A stretch of 19,668 nucleotides of DNA from assembly GCA_001791115.1 (NCBI GenBank), contig MGDZ01000046.1, forward strand, positions 1 through 19,668, in the 5' to 3' direction. The position numbers were made by a program, and so were the translations under genes. Numbering within the stretch: the first letter of the stretch is position 1; each line of letters starts with the position of its first letter. The DNA comes from Candidatus Uhrbacteria bacterium RIFCSPHIGHO2_02_FULL_57_19 (GTDB lineage Bacteria > Patescibacteriota > Patescibacteriia > 2-12-FULL-57-11). Shown one piece after another: positions 11,583 through 18,964 of the stretch. Under the pieces are notes generated by a model, which was not told where the DNA came from, made no database searches, and saw only the letters and a program-made list of their open reading frames with translations.

Positions 11583-14558
11583 CTATTCGACCGTGACCGT
11601 GATCGTGTCAGGCACTGGCAGCGGGCCGCCGGATGTTTGGAGCCGGAGTTTGAGGCGATAAATGCCCGGGGCGGCATTCTCCCAGTGGACGACCATCAGA
11701 TTTTTTCCGGGATTGGGAACTGATCCGATGAGCGTCTCGTTTTCGGTGATGTTCTCGGCAATAAAGTCCACGGAATCCACCCCATTGGCATCTGAAATGG
11801 AAGCCGAGACAGTCAGCGGGAAATTGGCCGAAGACACTCGCGCTCCGTTTGAAGGTGCGGCCCAGAAGACGGAAACCGAATCCGGGGCGGCGATGATGTT
11901 GATGTTGATCACAGCCGCCGCCGAGTTTTCCACGTCGTCATAGGCCCAGACCTCGAGCCGGTGAAATCCGACCCCGACGCGATTGTTGATATGAGCCTGG
12001 ATGGTGAAGGGCGGAATCGTTGAAGAGCCGGTCTCGATCCCGTCGAGCGAGGCCGTCACCCGTCGTACTCCGCGAGGAGCCGAGGCCTCGACTGAAATGG
12101 TCAGGTCCCGGCTGGGAATGGCCGACCCCTCGGAGGGGGAAGTGATGCGGATAACGGGAAGATTTCCGGCCACGTGCACGTCGTCATACTCGGTCGGCGG
12201 CTTTTCGGCGACGATCGGCGGGTCCTGACGCGCCGCCCACTCCTGCACGGCCAGCTCCCAGTTCGAGAACTGGGGGTCTTCGTAAGGATTTTCCGGCGGC
12301 ACCCCGCGGGGGTCGTCTTTTTTAAGGTAAAAAAGGGTGTCGTGGACTTCGCGGTAAACGCGCTCTTCGGCGGTCGAGAGTGGGGTGAAGTCGTTGGCCA
12401 ATTTCCCGGTGATCCGATCCACCCGCACCCGAGTTTCGGGAAAAAGCTGGCCGTCGAGGATTGGTTTGCCGGTAGCGATCGGCGCTGGCGGCCGGAAGGA
12501 CTCTGCCGGATAGATGGCCAGGGCCTCGCGCATGAACTGGTTCCAGATGGGGGCGGCGATTTTGCTTCCGTCGGCGCCGCGCTTCATCTCGGAGTTATCG
12601 TTGTTTCCTGTCCAGACGCCGGCCGTGATTTGCGGCGTGTAACCCACGGTCCAGGCGTCGCGGAAATCGTTGGTGGTGCCGGTTTTGGCCGCTACCGGGC
12701 GTCCGGGAAGAGTTAGGTAGTTGCTCTCGCCGAAGACATAAGCCCGGGCGGCATTGTCGGAGAGGACATCGGTAATGTTCCGAGAGACCTCTGGTTCGAC
12801 CACTTTGTTTCCATTTCCCGGCTTCCATTCCTCGATGGGCCGGCCGTCCGGACCTTCAACCTTAAGCACTGCAACCGGTTCCTGGCGGATGCCGTCGTTC
12901 CCAAACACGCCAAAGGCCGAGACGTGTTCCAGAAGTTTGACCTCTCCCCCGCCGAGCACCAGCGACAGGCCAAAGCGGCTCCGTTCTCGGAGAGTGGTGT
13001 AACCCAGCTTGTCGGCAAAATCCAACACCTTGCCGATGCCGGTCAGATAGATCATCTTGACCGCCGGGATATTGAGCGAGCCGGCCAGCGCGGTGCGAGC
13101 GGTCACCGGGCCGTGTTCGGCCAGGTCATAGTTTTTCGGGGCATAGGGCTTGGTGTCGGTGATGAAAGTCGTGTTGACGTCCCAGAGCACGGTTCCGGGA
13201 GTGAAACCCTTCTCGAAGGCGGCGGCGTAGACGATTGGTTTGAAAGACGAGCCCGGCTGGCGCGGGCGGGTGGTCACATTGACTTGACCGTCGAGTTCTT
13301 CGTTGAAGTAGTCGCGGGAACCGACCATGGCCAGGATCTCCCCGGTCTGGGGGTCAAGGGCGACCAGCGCGGCGTTGGATCCGCCGCTTTTCTCAACGGC
13401 CGCCATACCGTCAAAAACCGCTTTTTCGGCGATTTTCTGCTTGTCGTAATCAAGCGAAGTGATCACCTTGAGGCCGCCGCGTTCGACCAGTTTTTCGCCG
13501 TATTTTTCGCTGATCATCTCCTTGACGTAGAGCACGAAGTGGGGCGCTTCGATGGATTCCCGCCGCGGTTTGACCCGGGCCAGGATGTCCACTTTTTTTG
13601 CTTCCCCGGCCTGGTCGCGGCTGATGTATCCCTCTTCGGCCATGGCGTCGAGGATGTATCTGGTTCGGGCGGCCAAGGCCTCGGTGTTGCTGCCGTAGGG
13701 CGAGAGTTTGGTCGGGGCCTTGGGGAGCGCGGCCAGCATGGCTCCCTCGACCAGATCAAGATCGCGGGCCCGTTTGCCGAAAAAGGTCTGGGCCGCGGAT
13801 TCGATCCCGTAGGAAGTGGAGCCGTAGGGAATCTCGTTGAAGTAGAGTTTGAGAATCTCGTCCTTGGAAAAGCGACGCTCCATCTCAAAGGCCAGCACCA
13901 GTTCCTTGAGCTTGCGAGTAACGCTCCGCTCGTCGGTCAGGATGGCGTTTTTGACGAACTGCTGGGTGATGGTCGAGCCGCCCTGCACCGTGCCGCCGCG
14001 ACGGAGGTTGACCCAGGCGGCGCGGAAAATGCCGCGGAGGGAGAAGCCGCCGTGCTTGTAGAAATCCTTGTCCTCGATGGCGATGGTGGCCTTGATGGCC
14101 TGCTCGGGGATGTCGGAGAGTTCGATGATGGTCCGTTTTTCATCGCCGTGAATCTCGTAGAGGAGATGTTCCCCGGTTCGATCGTAGATTTTAGTTGATT
14201 GGGCCACGCTTCGCGATTGGATGTTGGACGGGTCGGGCAGAGCCCGGCCGAGCCAGGCCACGGCCGCCGCTCCGGAGAGGCCCCCGACCACCAGGAGTAG
14301 GGCACCGGCCGTAAGGATGAAGGAGAAGGCCGCCCGGAGGTTGATCTTGGGCAATTTGGGGAGCGGGCGCCTGGGGCCGCGTCCTTTGCGGATTTTGTAG
14401 ATCATCAGGTTGATAAGCGAGTAAATGGTCAAAGACAGCCAACGGAGGGCCTTTCCGGACAGGACAAAAAATCGCCAGAGAGCCTGAAGTGTCGGCTTCA
14501 ATCGGCGTCTGTGTTCTCGCCAGGACTGCGGCGAGCGGATGTTGTCGGGAAGATTCAT
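11583..14558 (-). CDS. Class A penicillin-binding protein (PBP1A type) with Ig-like C-terminal domains
   Basis: Bifunctional peptidoglycan synthase of 991 aa. A basic cytoplasmic N-terminus (1-75) precedes a membrane anchor (about 78-103). The glycosyltransferase 51 domain has IEDKDFYKHGG (161-171, catalytic Glu162), GGSTITQQFVKNA (193-205) and KLYFNEIPYG (237-246). The transpeptidase domain has SSFK (Ser437 to Lys440), SLN (494-496) and KTGTT (625-629), so both activities look intact. Residues about 800-891 and 895-990 are two beta-rich Ig-like modules (IRITSPSEGSAIPSRDL and VFWAAPSNGARVSSANFPL open each), extending well beyond a minimal enzyme and probably contacting wall or envelope. It is convergent with dnaN. 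The predicted leader is very short. Confidence 0.96.
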   Translation of the reverse strand: MNLPDNIRSPQSWREHRRRLKPTLQALWRFFVLSGKALRWLSLTIYSLINLMIYKIRKGRGPRRPLPKLPKINLRAAFSFILTAGALLLVVGGLSGAAAVAWLGRALPDPSNIQSRSVAQSTKIYDRTGEHLLYEIHGDEKRTIIELSDIPEQAIKATIAIEDKDFYKHGGFSLRGIFRAAWVNLRRGGTVQGGSTITQQFVKNAILTDERSVTRKLKELVLAFEMERRFSKDEILKLYFNEIPYGSTSYGIESAAQTFFGKRARDLDLVEGAMLAALPKAPTKLSPYGSNTEALAARTRYILDAMAEEGYISRDQAGEAKKVDILARVKPRRESIEAPHFVLYVKEMISEKYGEKLVERGGLKVITSLDYDKQKIAEKAVFDGMAAVEKSGGSNAALVALDPQTGEILAMVGSRDYFNEELDGQVNVTTRPRQPGSSFKPIVYAAAFEKGFTPGTVLWDVNTTFITDTKPYAPKNYDLAEHGPVTARTALAGSLNIPAVKMIYLTGIGKVLDFADKLGYTTLRERSRFGLSLVLGGGEVKLLEHVSAFGVFGNDGIRQEPVAVLKVEGPDGRPIEEWKPGNGNKVVEPEVSRNITDVLSDNAARAYVFGESNYLTLPGRPVAAKTGTTNDFRDAWTVGYTPQITAGVWTGNNDNSEMKRGADGSKIAAPIWNQFMREALAIYPAESFRPPAPIATGKPILDGQLFPETRVRVDRITGKLANDFTPLSTAEERVYREVHDTLFYLKKDDPRGVPPENPYEDPQFSNWELAVQEWAARQDPPIVAEKPPTEYDDVHVAGNLPVIRITSPSEGSAIPSRDLTISVEASAPRGVRRVTASLDGIETGSSTIPPFTIQAHINNRVGVGFHRLEVWAYDDVENSAAAVININIIAAPDSVSVFWAAPSNGARVSSANFPLTVSASISDANGVDSVDFIAENITENETLIGSVPNPGKNLMVVHWENAAPGIYRLKLRLQTSGGPLPVPDTITVTVE

Positions 14559-14570
14559 GGGTTCACAATG

Positions 14571-14599
14571 AACCTATCAGAACCACAACTCTCCTTCAA
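14571..14599 (-). promoter_or_regulatory. Weak candidate promoter of the penicillin-binding protein gene
   Basis: On the minus strand TTGAAG (14594-14599), 17 bp, TAGGTT (14571-14576). It would start transcription about 5 nt before the ATG. A hairpin GGTTCA-CAA-TGAACC (14560-14574) overlaps the predicted start. Confidence 0.3.
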
Positions 14600-14636
14600 T
14601 GACTCAAACCCGCCACTTCGTTGTGGGTTCATTGGG

Positions 14637-14665
14637 TTGAGATAATTTTAGAGGGGGTTTAGAAT
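14637..14665 (+). promoter_or_regulatory. Promoter of tRNA-Cys
   Basis: TTGAGA (14637-14642), 17 bp, TAGAAT (14660-14665). Predicted start near 14672, 5 nt before the mature tRNA. Confidence 0.6.
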
Positions 14666-14676
14666 GGCATGGCTTT

Positions 14677-14749
14677 GGCCGGGTGGTGAAGTAGCTAACA
14701 CGGCGGTCTGCAAAACCGCTATTCACGGGTGCAACTCCCGTCCCGGCCT
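14677..14749 (+). tRNA. tRNA-Cys, anticodon GCA
   Basis: 73-nt cloverleaf. Acceptor GGCCGGG (14677-14683) pairs perfectly with CCCGGCC (14742-14748); discriminator T (14749) is the usual cysteine identity base. D stem GTG/CAC with an A-rich loop, anticodon stem GCGGT/ACCGC with loop CTGCAAA (GCA anticodon), five-base variable loop, T stem ACGGG/CCCGT with loop TGCAACT. The CCA end is not encoded. Confidence 0.93.
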
Positions 14750-14757
14750 TTTAAAAG

Positions 14758-14780
14758 CCCGGAGCTTAGCTCCGGGTTAT
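14758..14780 (+). terminator. Hairpin after tRNA-Cys, possible terminator
   Basis: CCCGGAGC (14758-14765), loop TTA, GCTCCGGG (14769-14776): a perfect 8-bp stem followed by a poor tail TTAT that is already part of the DnaA box. On the minus strand it would be followed by CTTTT. Confidence 0.45.
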
Positions 14781-14785
14781 CCACA
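14777..14785 (+). promoter_or_regulatory. Perfect DnaA-box sequence upstream of the structured-RNA promoter
   Basis: TTATCCACA ends 9 bp before the -35 at 14795, with the same orientation and spacing as the box at 3623. It abuts the hairpin after tRNA-Cys. Confidence 0.6.
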
Positions 14786-14794
14786 GGTAAATTG

Positions 14795-14823
14795 TTGACG
14801 ATATTTTAAGATGGAGATATTAT
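14795..14823 (+). promoter_or_regulatory. Promoter of the structured RNA and the unknown 288-aa gene
   Basis: TTGACG (14795-14800), 17 bp, TATTAT (14818-14823); both elements are identical to those of the tig promoter. Predicted start is near 14830. Confidence 0.7.
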
Positions 14824-14828
14824 CTTGG

Positions 14829-14848
14829 CGCCTTCAAAGGCGTTTTTT
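14829..14848 (+). terminator. Terminator-like hairpin at the predicted transcription start
   Basis: CGCCT (14829-14833), loop TCAA, AGGCG (14838-14842), then six T. It has terminator form and could end tRNA-Cys read-through. For the promoter just upstream it would be the first 20 nt of the transcript, too early for ordinary termination. Confidence 0.5.
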
Positions 14849-14874
14849 CGTTCTTTGTGAAAACATCCGTGATT

Positions 14875-15260
14875 CAGACAGGGGGGAGTCCCTCTCCCCT
14901 GTTCTGGACTGCGGCTTGGCTCCTGCTCCTTTATTTAATAAGGAACAGAGGCCAGGTCGCAGTATTAGCCCGGGTGCGCTCCGAGAGGCGCGTGACTACC
15001 TATTGAGCGAGGGGTTCGCTCACCTTGGCCCGCTTCTTAAAGGAATGCGGGAATAGGGCTACGTCCGGCTAGGCAGGCGGAAGATCTCCGCCGACTAACG
15101 ACGCGCGTTTCGGGCAAGTTCCCACGCGTCGGCCCTCCCCTCTTGGGACGGGGTAGGAGAGAACGGCTTCCGGCAGACGACTTGGTCCCGTACCGCCGGT
15201 AATGTCCCCCCGCTTTGGCGGGGTGGATGCGCGACCCTTGTCGGACCAGGGAGGGCCGGC
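14875..15260 (+). ncRNA. Candidate structured RNA or 5' leader of about 390 nt, no known family recognised
   Basis: The stretch is packed with strong helices, read by eye. Hairpin 1: 14875-14884 with 14896-14906, about 14 bp in all. Hairpin 2: a 13-bp basal stem (14908-14920 with 14951-14963) plus upper pairs. A multibranch domain is closed by TAGCCC/GGGCTA (14966-14971, 15056-15061) and holds TGAGCGA/TCGCTCA (15004, 15016) and CCCGC/GCGGG (15029, 15047). Then GGCGGA/TCCGCC (15076, 15087) and GACGCG/CGCGTC (15100, 15125). A last domain is closed by 12 bp (15128-15139 with 15249-15260), stacked on TGGTCC/GGACCA (15183, 15243), and encloses a CCCCGC hairpin (15208). It lacks the hallmark sequences of RNase P RNA, tmRNA and SRP RNA. 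It ends 21 nt before the GTG of the next gene, so it may be a long 5' leader or a separate RNA. Confidence 0.6.
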
Positions 15261-15281
15261 AAGAAACGAGAGGAACGAAAA

Positions 15282-16148
15282 GTGCACATTCAGAATCCGA
15301 CGAAGACGACGATCCATCTCAACGAGCTTCCCGAGTTCATCAGCCACCACGGGCTGACTCCGTCGCAGATGATCGCGACCGGCCTGGAGATCAACGGCGA
15401 CAGGGTGGAGGTCCAGTACCTCAAGTCCGCCGACTACCCCAGGGCGAAGCTCGACGCGAAGCTGGCCATCCCGGTGGTCTGGACTCCTGGGTACGCCTAC
15501 CTGGGGAACATCCAGGCCAACAAGCTGGGAGCGGTCGTCGTCGAGGGGGAGCCGCGCTTCATGGCCCACCCGCAGATGACGCGGTTCGTCAGGGTCTTCC
15601 GGCAGATGTTCTCCGGGACCGACAAGCCGGTGACCGACATCTACCTGGCCACCCCGACCCAGGCGCTGGAGACGACGGTGGGTACCTGGGACGCGCAGAA
15701 GGCCTTCAAGCAGCCGAAGGATGGCAAGCTCACCAACATCCGGCTGCTCGAGGATGGCCTCTTGGCCGCGCGGGAGGCGAGCATCGTCCACGCCTCCATG
15801 ATCGGCGATGGCATCGTCGGGATCAAGGACGGCGACTGGGTGCCCGTGGCTGGCGACAACGGCCACGACACCATCATCCTTCTCGGCCGGCTGACCCAGG
15901 ACAAGAAGATCGTGGCCACCACCGAGATGGGCAAGCAGTTCGTGGTGGACATCTCCAAGCTGACGCCGCAGAACCGCAAGGCGCAGACCGGCATCCCGGT
16001 CGAGGACGGCAACTTCTTCTTCGGGGTCACCGGCGGCCAGTTCCTGGCCTACCTGACCCGCAAGGAGGGAGCCCAGAGGGAGCAGCGCCTGATCCTCACC
16101 CCCAAGACCGGCCAGCACGCCCCGCAGATCGCCAGCCAGCTCCAGTAG
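15282..16148 (+). CDS. Unknown 288-aa protein with extreme GC-ending codon bias
   Basis: I do not recognise this protein. GTG 15282 is preceded by GAGAGG with suitable spacing. It appears soluble and mixed alpha/beta, with no signal peptide, membrane segment or obvious catalytic motif. Notable segments are LNELPEFISHHGLTPSQMI (13-31), WTPGYAYLGNIQANKLGAVVV and a beta-rich C-terminal half with ASMIGDGIVGIKDGDWVPV and FFFGVTGGQFLAYL. Codon use is unlike every neighbour: over 90% of third positions are G or C in the first 90 codons, and I found no AAA, GAA or TTT codon in the gene. It has its own strong promoter, a very structured leader and a strong terminator. Either transfer from a high-GC source or selection for expression could explain this. 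Long frames on both strands overlap it, but this frame has the most protein-like composition. Confidence 0.75.
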   Translation: MHIQNPTKTTIHLNELPEFISHHGLTPSQMIATGLEINGDRVEVQYLKSADYPRAKLDAKLAIPVVWTPGYAYLGNIQANKLGAVVVEGEPRFMAHPQMTRFVRVFRQMFSGTDKPVTDIYLATPTQALETTVGTWDAQKAFKQPKDGKLTNIRLLEDGLLAAREASIVHASMIGDGIVGIKDGDWVPVAGDNGHDTIILLGRLTQDKKIVATTEMGKQFVVDISKLTPQNRKAQTGIPVEDGNFFFGVTGGQFLAYLTRKEGAQREQRLILTPKTGQHAPQIASQLQ

Positions 16149-16156
16149 CTCATCTC

Positions 16157-16172
16157 GAGGGAATTCGCCCTC
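16157..16172 (+). other. Small hairpin in the 3' untranslated region of the unknown gene
   Basis: GAGGG (16157-16161), loop AATTCG, CCCTC (16168-16172). It is not followed by T residues and lies 15 nt before the terminator, so this transcript is structured at both ends. Confidence 0.5.
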
Positions 16173-16187
16173 AAATCCAACGCCACG

Positions 16188-16225
16188 CCAGTCAGTATAC
16201 CGTACGGTACTGACTGGCTTTTTTT
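16188..16225 (+). terminator. Strong terminator of the unknown gene
   Basis: CCAGTCAG (16188-16195) pairs with CTGACTGG (16210-16217), with a TA bulge and inner TACCG/CGGTA pairing, giving about 13 bp; then C and seven T. Confidence 0.9.
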
Positions 16226-16244
16226 ATGCTAGGATGATTTCGAT

Positions 16245-18956
16245 ATGGAAAAACGACAAACCCTTCTTGTCATCGACGGACACGCGCTCTTGCACCGCGC
16301 TTGGCACGCGCTTCCGCCCTTGACCGCGCCGGACGGGATGGTGGTCAACGCGGTTTATGGCTTCGCCTCCATCCTTTTTAAAGCGCTAAAAGAGATGAAC
16401 CCCGAGTACGTGGCGGTAACCTTCGACCGCGCCGGTCCAACCTTCCGCCACGAGGCTTATAAGGCCTACAAGGCAACCCGGGTGAAACAACCCGATGAAC
16501 TCTACGCCCAGATTCCCATCCTCGAGGAACTCCTGCGCTCCATGGATATTCCCGTCTACGACGCCCCGGGGTTTGAGGCCGATGATGTCATCGCCACCAT
16601 CGTTTCCGATCCCAAGCTGCGTCAAGCGGATGTCCGCTCGGTGATCCTCACCGGTGACATGGACACCCTTCAGCTTGTTGACGATTCGACCAGCGTGCTG
16701 ACCTTCCGCCGCGGCATCACTGACACCGTGACCTACGACGAGAACGCCGTCCGCGAGCGCTATGGCCTGTCTCCGGAGCAGATGGTCGATTACAAGGCGC
16801 TTCGCGGAGACCCTTCGGACAACATCAAAGGGGTCAAGGGCATCGGGGAGAAGACCGCGACCGAACTGATCAAGGAATTTGGAACACTGGATGGCCTGTA
16901 CCAGGAACTCAAGAAAAAAGACTCCGGCATCACCGGGTCGGTAGCCGATAAACTTCGCGCCGGAGAAAAGGAGGCCTGGGAGTCGCGGGAGCTGGTGACG
17001 CTGCGTCGCGACGCGCCGGCAAAATTTTCGCTCAAGGACGCGGAGCGCGGGGAGATTGACCGCGAGCGCGTGGTGGCCGTGCTCTCCAAGCTTGGATTCA
17101 AGTCTCTCGTCGATCGCTTGCCGGTTGGGGCTGGCGCGGAGGAAGCGGAAGCTCCGAAACCGGGCGAAAAAAAGAGAACTAGAAAAACATTTGAATTGGT
17201 TGCTGAACAAGATGTTGCCAACCGTGTTGCGGTTCTCGCGAAACAGAAGGTTATTGCCATTCTGCCCGCGACGCGGACGTCGGATATCTTCGGGGGCGAT
17301 CTCTTCGCTTTGGCGATCGCCGGGGATGGTGAGACCGGATTTTACCCGCTGGATGATCACCGGTTCGAAGCGCTTCGGCCCATCCTGGAGAATCCAAAGA
17401 TCGAAAAAAGTTCCCACGACGCCAAGTTTCTGGTTGAGGTTTTGCGCGGCCACGGCATCGAGTTGCGCGGTCTCACCATGGACACCATGATCGCCTCCTA
17501 TCTCTTGTCCCCCGGAACGCGCTCGCACGATCTCGAGCGCCTGGTTTTCCAGCACTTCGGCCGCGAACTTCCTGAGATTGGCGGCGGACAAGGCCGGCTT
17601 CTTCCGCAAACCACCGAGGAGCTCGCGCCGCTCTACGCCGAACGCGCTGGGTTTGTGTGGGAGTTGAGCGGAATTCTCGGAGTTGAGCTCCGAAAGGAGG
17701 GGCACGAGCGGCTGTTCCGCGAGATCGAGCTCCCGCTCATTCCCGTTCTGGCGGAGATGGAACAGACGGGTGTGGAGATTGATGTGGAGTTTCTAAAAAA
17801 GATGTCGGCGGATTTTGGCAAACGTCTGAAAAATCTCTCGACTAAGATTTACAAGCAAGCCAGCGAGGAATTTAACATTAATTCTCCGGCGCAGCTTAAG
17901 ACCATTCTTTTTGAGAAGCTGAAGATCTCCGCGGCAAAGATCCGCAAGACTGCGACTGGGGAACAGCTCTCGACTGCCGCCTCGGAACTCGAAAAACTCC
18001 GCGGCAGTCATCCCATCATTGATTTAATTTTTGAATACCGTGAATTGCAGAAACTCCTTTCGACTTATGTGGATGCTCTGCCGGCTTTGGTGAATCAGAA
18101 AACCGGCCGCGTTCATACCTCGTACAATCAGGCGGTGACAGCCACCGGCCGACTTTCCTCATCCGATCCAAATCTGCAGAATATTCCAGTGCGCACTGAA
18201 TTGGGCCGAGAGATTAGAAAGGCCTTTGTGGCTCCGCGCGGACGGGTGCTGGTGGCTGCGGATTATTCGCAGATTGAACTTCGATTGGTGACGGTGATTG
18301 CCGGAGACCGCAAGATGTTGGCCGCTTTTATGGACGGGGAAGACATCCATACTCGGACCGCGGCTGATATTTGGGGAGTTTCGCCAAATGATGTTACGCG
18401 CGAACAGCGCTACGCGGCCAAGGCCATTAATTTCGGTGTCCTTTATGGCCAAGGGCCGCGAGGGCTGGCCGAGTCGGCCGGGATTTCCTTTGCCGAGGCC
18501 AAAGAGTTTATTGATAAATACTTTTTGTCGCATCCGGAAATTAAAAACTATCTGGAGACGACCAAGGCGCTGGCCGCCAAACTCGGCTACGTAGAAACCC
18601 TTTTTGGCCGGCGCCGCTATCTGCCGGAGATTGTAAGCGGCATGCCGCAGATTCGTGCAGCCGCCGAACGCGCGGCCATCAACATGCCGGTGCAGGGTTC
18701 GGCGGCTGACCTCATCAAACTCGCCATGGTTGCGGTGCGCGATCGTCTTGCTCTAAAATTCCCCAACGCTAAACTCATTATGCAAGTGCACGACGAGCTG
18801 GTGGTCGAATGTTCGAAGGATGATGCGGCGGCAGTCGGCCGGCTCATGAAAGAAACCATGGAGAGCGTTCACAAATTTCCGGTGCCCATCGTGGTGGACG
18901 TCGAGATCGGCCAAAACTGGGGCGTGATGCGGGACATCGAGGATCATGAACATTGA
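16245..18956 (+). CDS. polA: DNA polymerase I
   Basis: 903-aa repair and Okazaki-fragment polymerase. The 5' nuclease domain (1 to about 295) has LLVIDGHALLHRAWHALPP, EADDVIATI, VILTGDMDTLQLVD and GDPSDNIKGVKGIGEKTA. A Lys/Arg-rich linker follows (about 300-320). The 3'-5' exonuclease-like domain (320-500) keeps a fold-type HDAKFLVEVL (near 391) but lacks the DxE of Exo I (the segment reads ILPATRTSDIFGG) and the Exo III aspartate (LYAERA), so proofreading is probably lost. The polymerase domain has motif A DYSQIELR (about 673), motif B RYAAKAINFGVLYGQG (about 723-738) with the O-helix Phe, and motif C VHDELV (about 848). AGGA at 16232 is a distant Shine-Dalgarno. No clear promoter of its own is visible; holA follows after 8 bp. 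Confidence 0.97.
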   Translation: MEKRQTLLVIDGHALLHRAWHALPPLTAPDGMVVNAVYGFASILFKALKEMNPEYVAVTFDRAGPTFRHEAYKAYKATRVKQPDELYAQIPILEELLRSMDIPVYDAPGFEADDVIATIVSDPKLRQADVRSVILTGDMDTLQLVDDSTSVLTFRRGITDTVTYDENAVRERYGLSPEQMVDYKALRGDPSDNIKGVKGIGEKTATELIKEFGTLDGLYQELKKKDSGITGSVADKLRAGEKEAWESRELVTLRRDAPAKFSLKDAERGEIDRERVVAVLSKLGFKSLVDRLPVGAGAEEAEAPKPGEKKRTRKTFELVAEQDVANRVAVLAKQKVIAILPATRTSDIFGGDLFALAIAGDGETGFYPLDDHRFEALRPILENPKIEKSSHDAKFLVEVLRGHGIELRGLTMDTMIASYLLSPGTRSHDLERLVFQHFGRELPEIGGGQGRLLPQTTEELAPLYAERAGFVWELSGILGVELRKEGHERLFREIELPLIPVLAEMEQTGVEIDVEFLKKMSADFGKRLKNLSTKIYKQASEEFNINSPAQLKTILFEKLKISAAKIRKTATGEQLSTAASELEKLRGSHPIIDLIFEYRELQKLLSTYVDALPALVNQKTGRVHTSYNQAVTATGRLSSSDPNLQNIPVRTELGREIRKAFVAPRGRVLVAADYSQIELRLVTVIAGDRKMLAAFMDGEDIHTRTAADIWGVSPNDVTREQRYAAKAINFGVLYGQGPRGLAESAGISFAEAKEFIDKYFLSHPEIKNYLETTKALAAKLGYVETLFGRRRYLPEIVSGMPQIRAAAERAAINMPVQGSAADLIKLAMVAVRDRLALKFPNAKLIMQVHDELVVECSKDDAAAVGRLMKETMESVHKFPVPIVVDVEIGQNWGVMRDIEDHEH

Positions 18957-18964
18957 ACCGGATT

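Noticed and set aside
12924..14198. 424-aa plus-strand frame opposite the penicillin-binding protein gene
   Set aside because: Antisense shadow of the strongly supported minus-strand gene; composition rich in His, Gly, Asp and Phe and no domain.
14811..15056. 81-codon frame in the structured region
   Set aside because: Its ATG lies inside the promoter spacer, it has no Shine-Dalgarno, and the sequence is better explained by base pairing.
14875..15260. RNase P RNA, tmRNA or SRP RNA
   Set aside because: I looked on both strands for the conserved GAGGAAAGTCC and ACAGAA blocks of RNase P RNA, the tRNA-like ends of tmRNA and the SRP Alu/GNAR loop and did not find them.
15069..16118. 349-aa open frame on the minus strand across the unknown gene
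   Set aside because: Rich in Leu, Arg, Gly, His and Asp runs typical of the antisense of a GC3-biased gene; no Shine-Dalgarno, and it would run through the structured RNA and against the promoter and terminator.
15215..16213. 332-aa plus-strand frame overlapping the unknown gene
   Set aside because: Composition (Arg, Gly, Pro, His repeats) is that of an off-frame shadow, and it runs through the terminator stem of the unknown gene.
14677..16225. Integrated element with attachment sites at tRNA-Cys
   Set aside because: I found no second copy of the tRNA 3' end around the unknown gene and no integrase or transposase, so only the compositional contrast is reported.
16386..17705. 439-aa minus-strand frame opposite polA
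   Set aside because: Antisense of conserved polA motifs, with no start signals.
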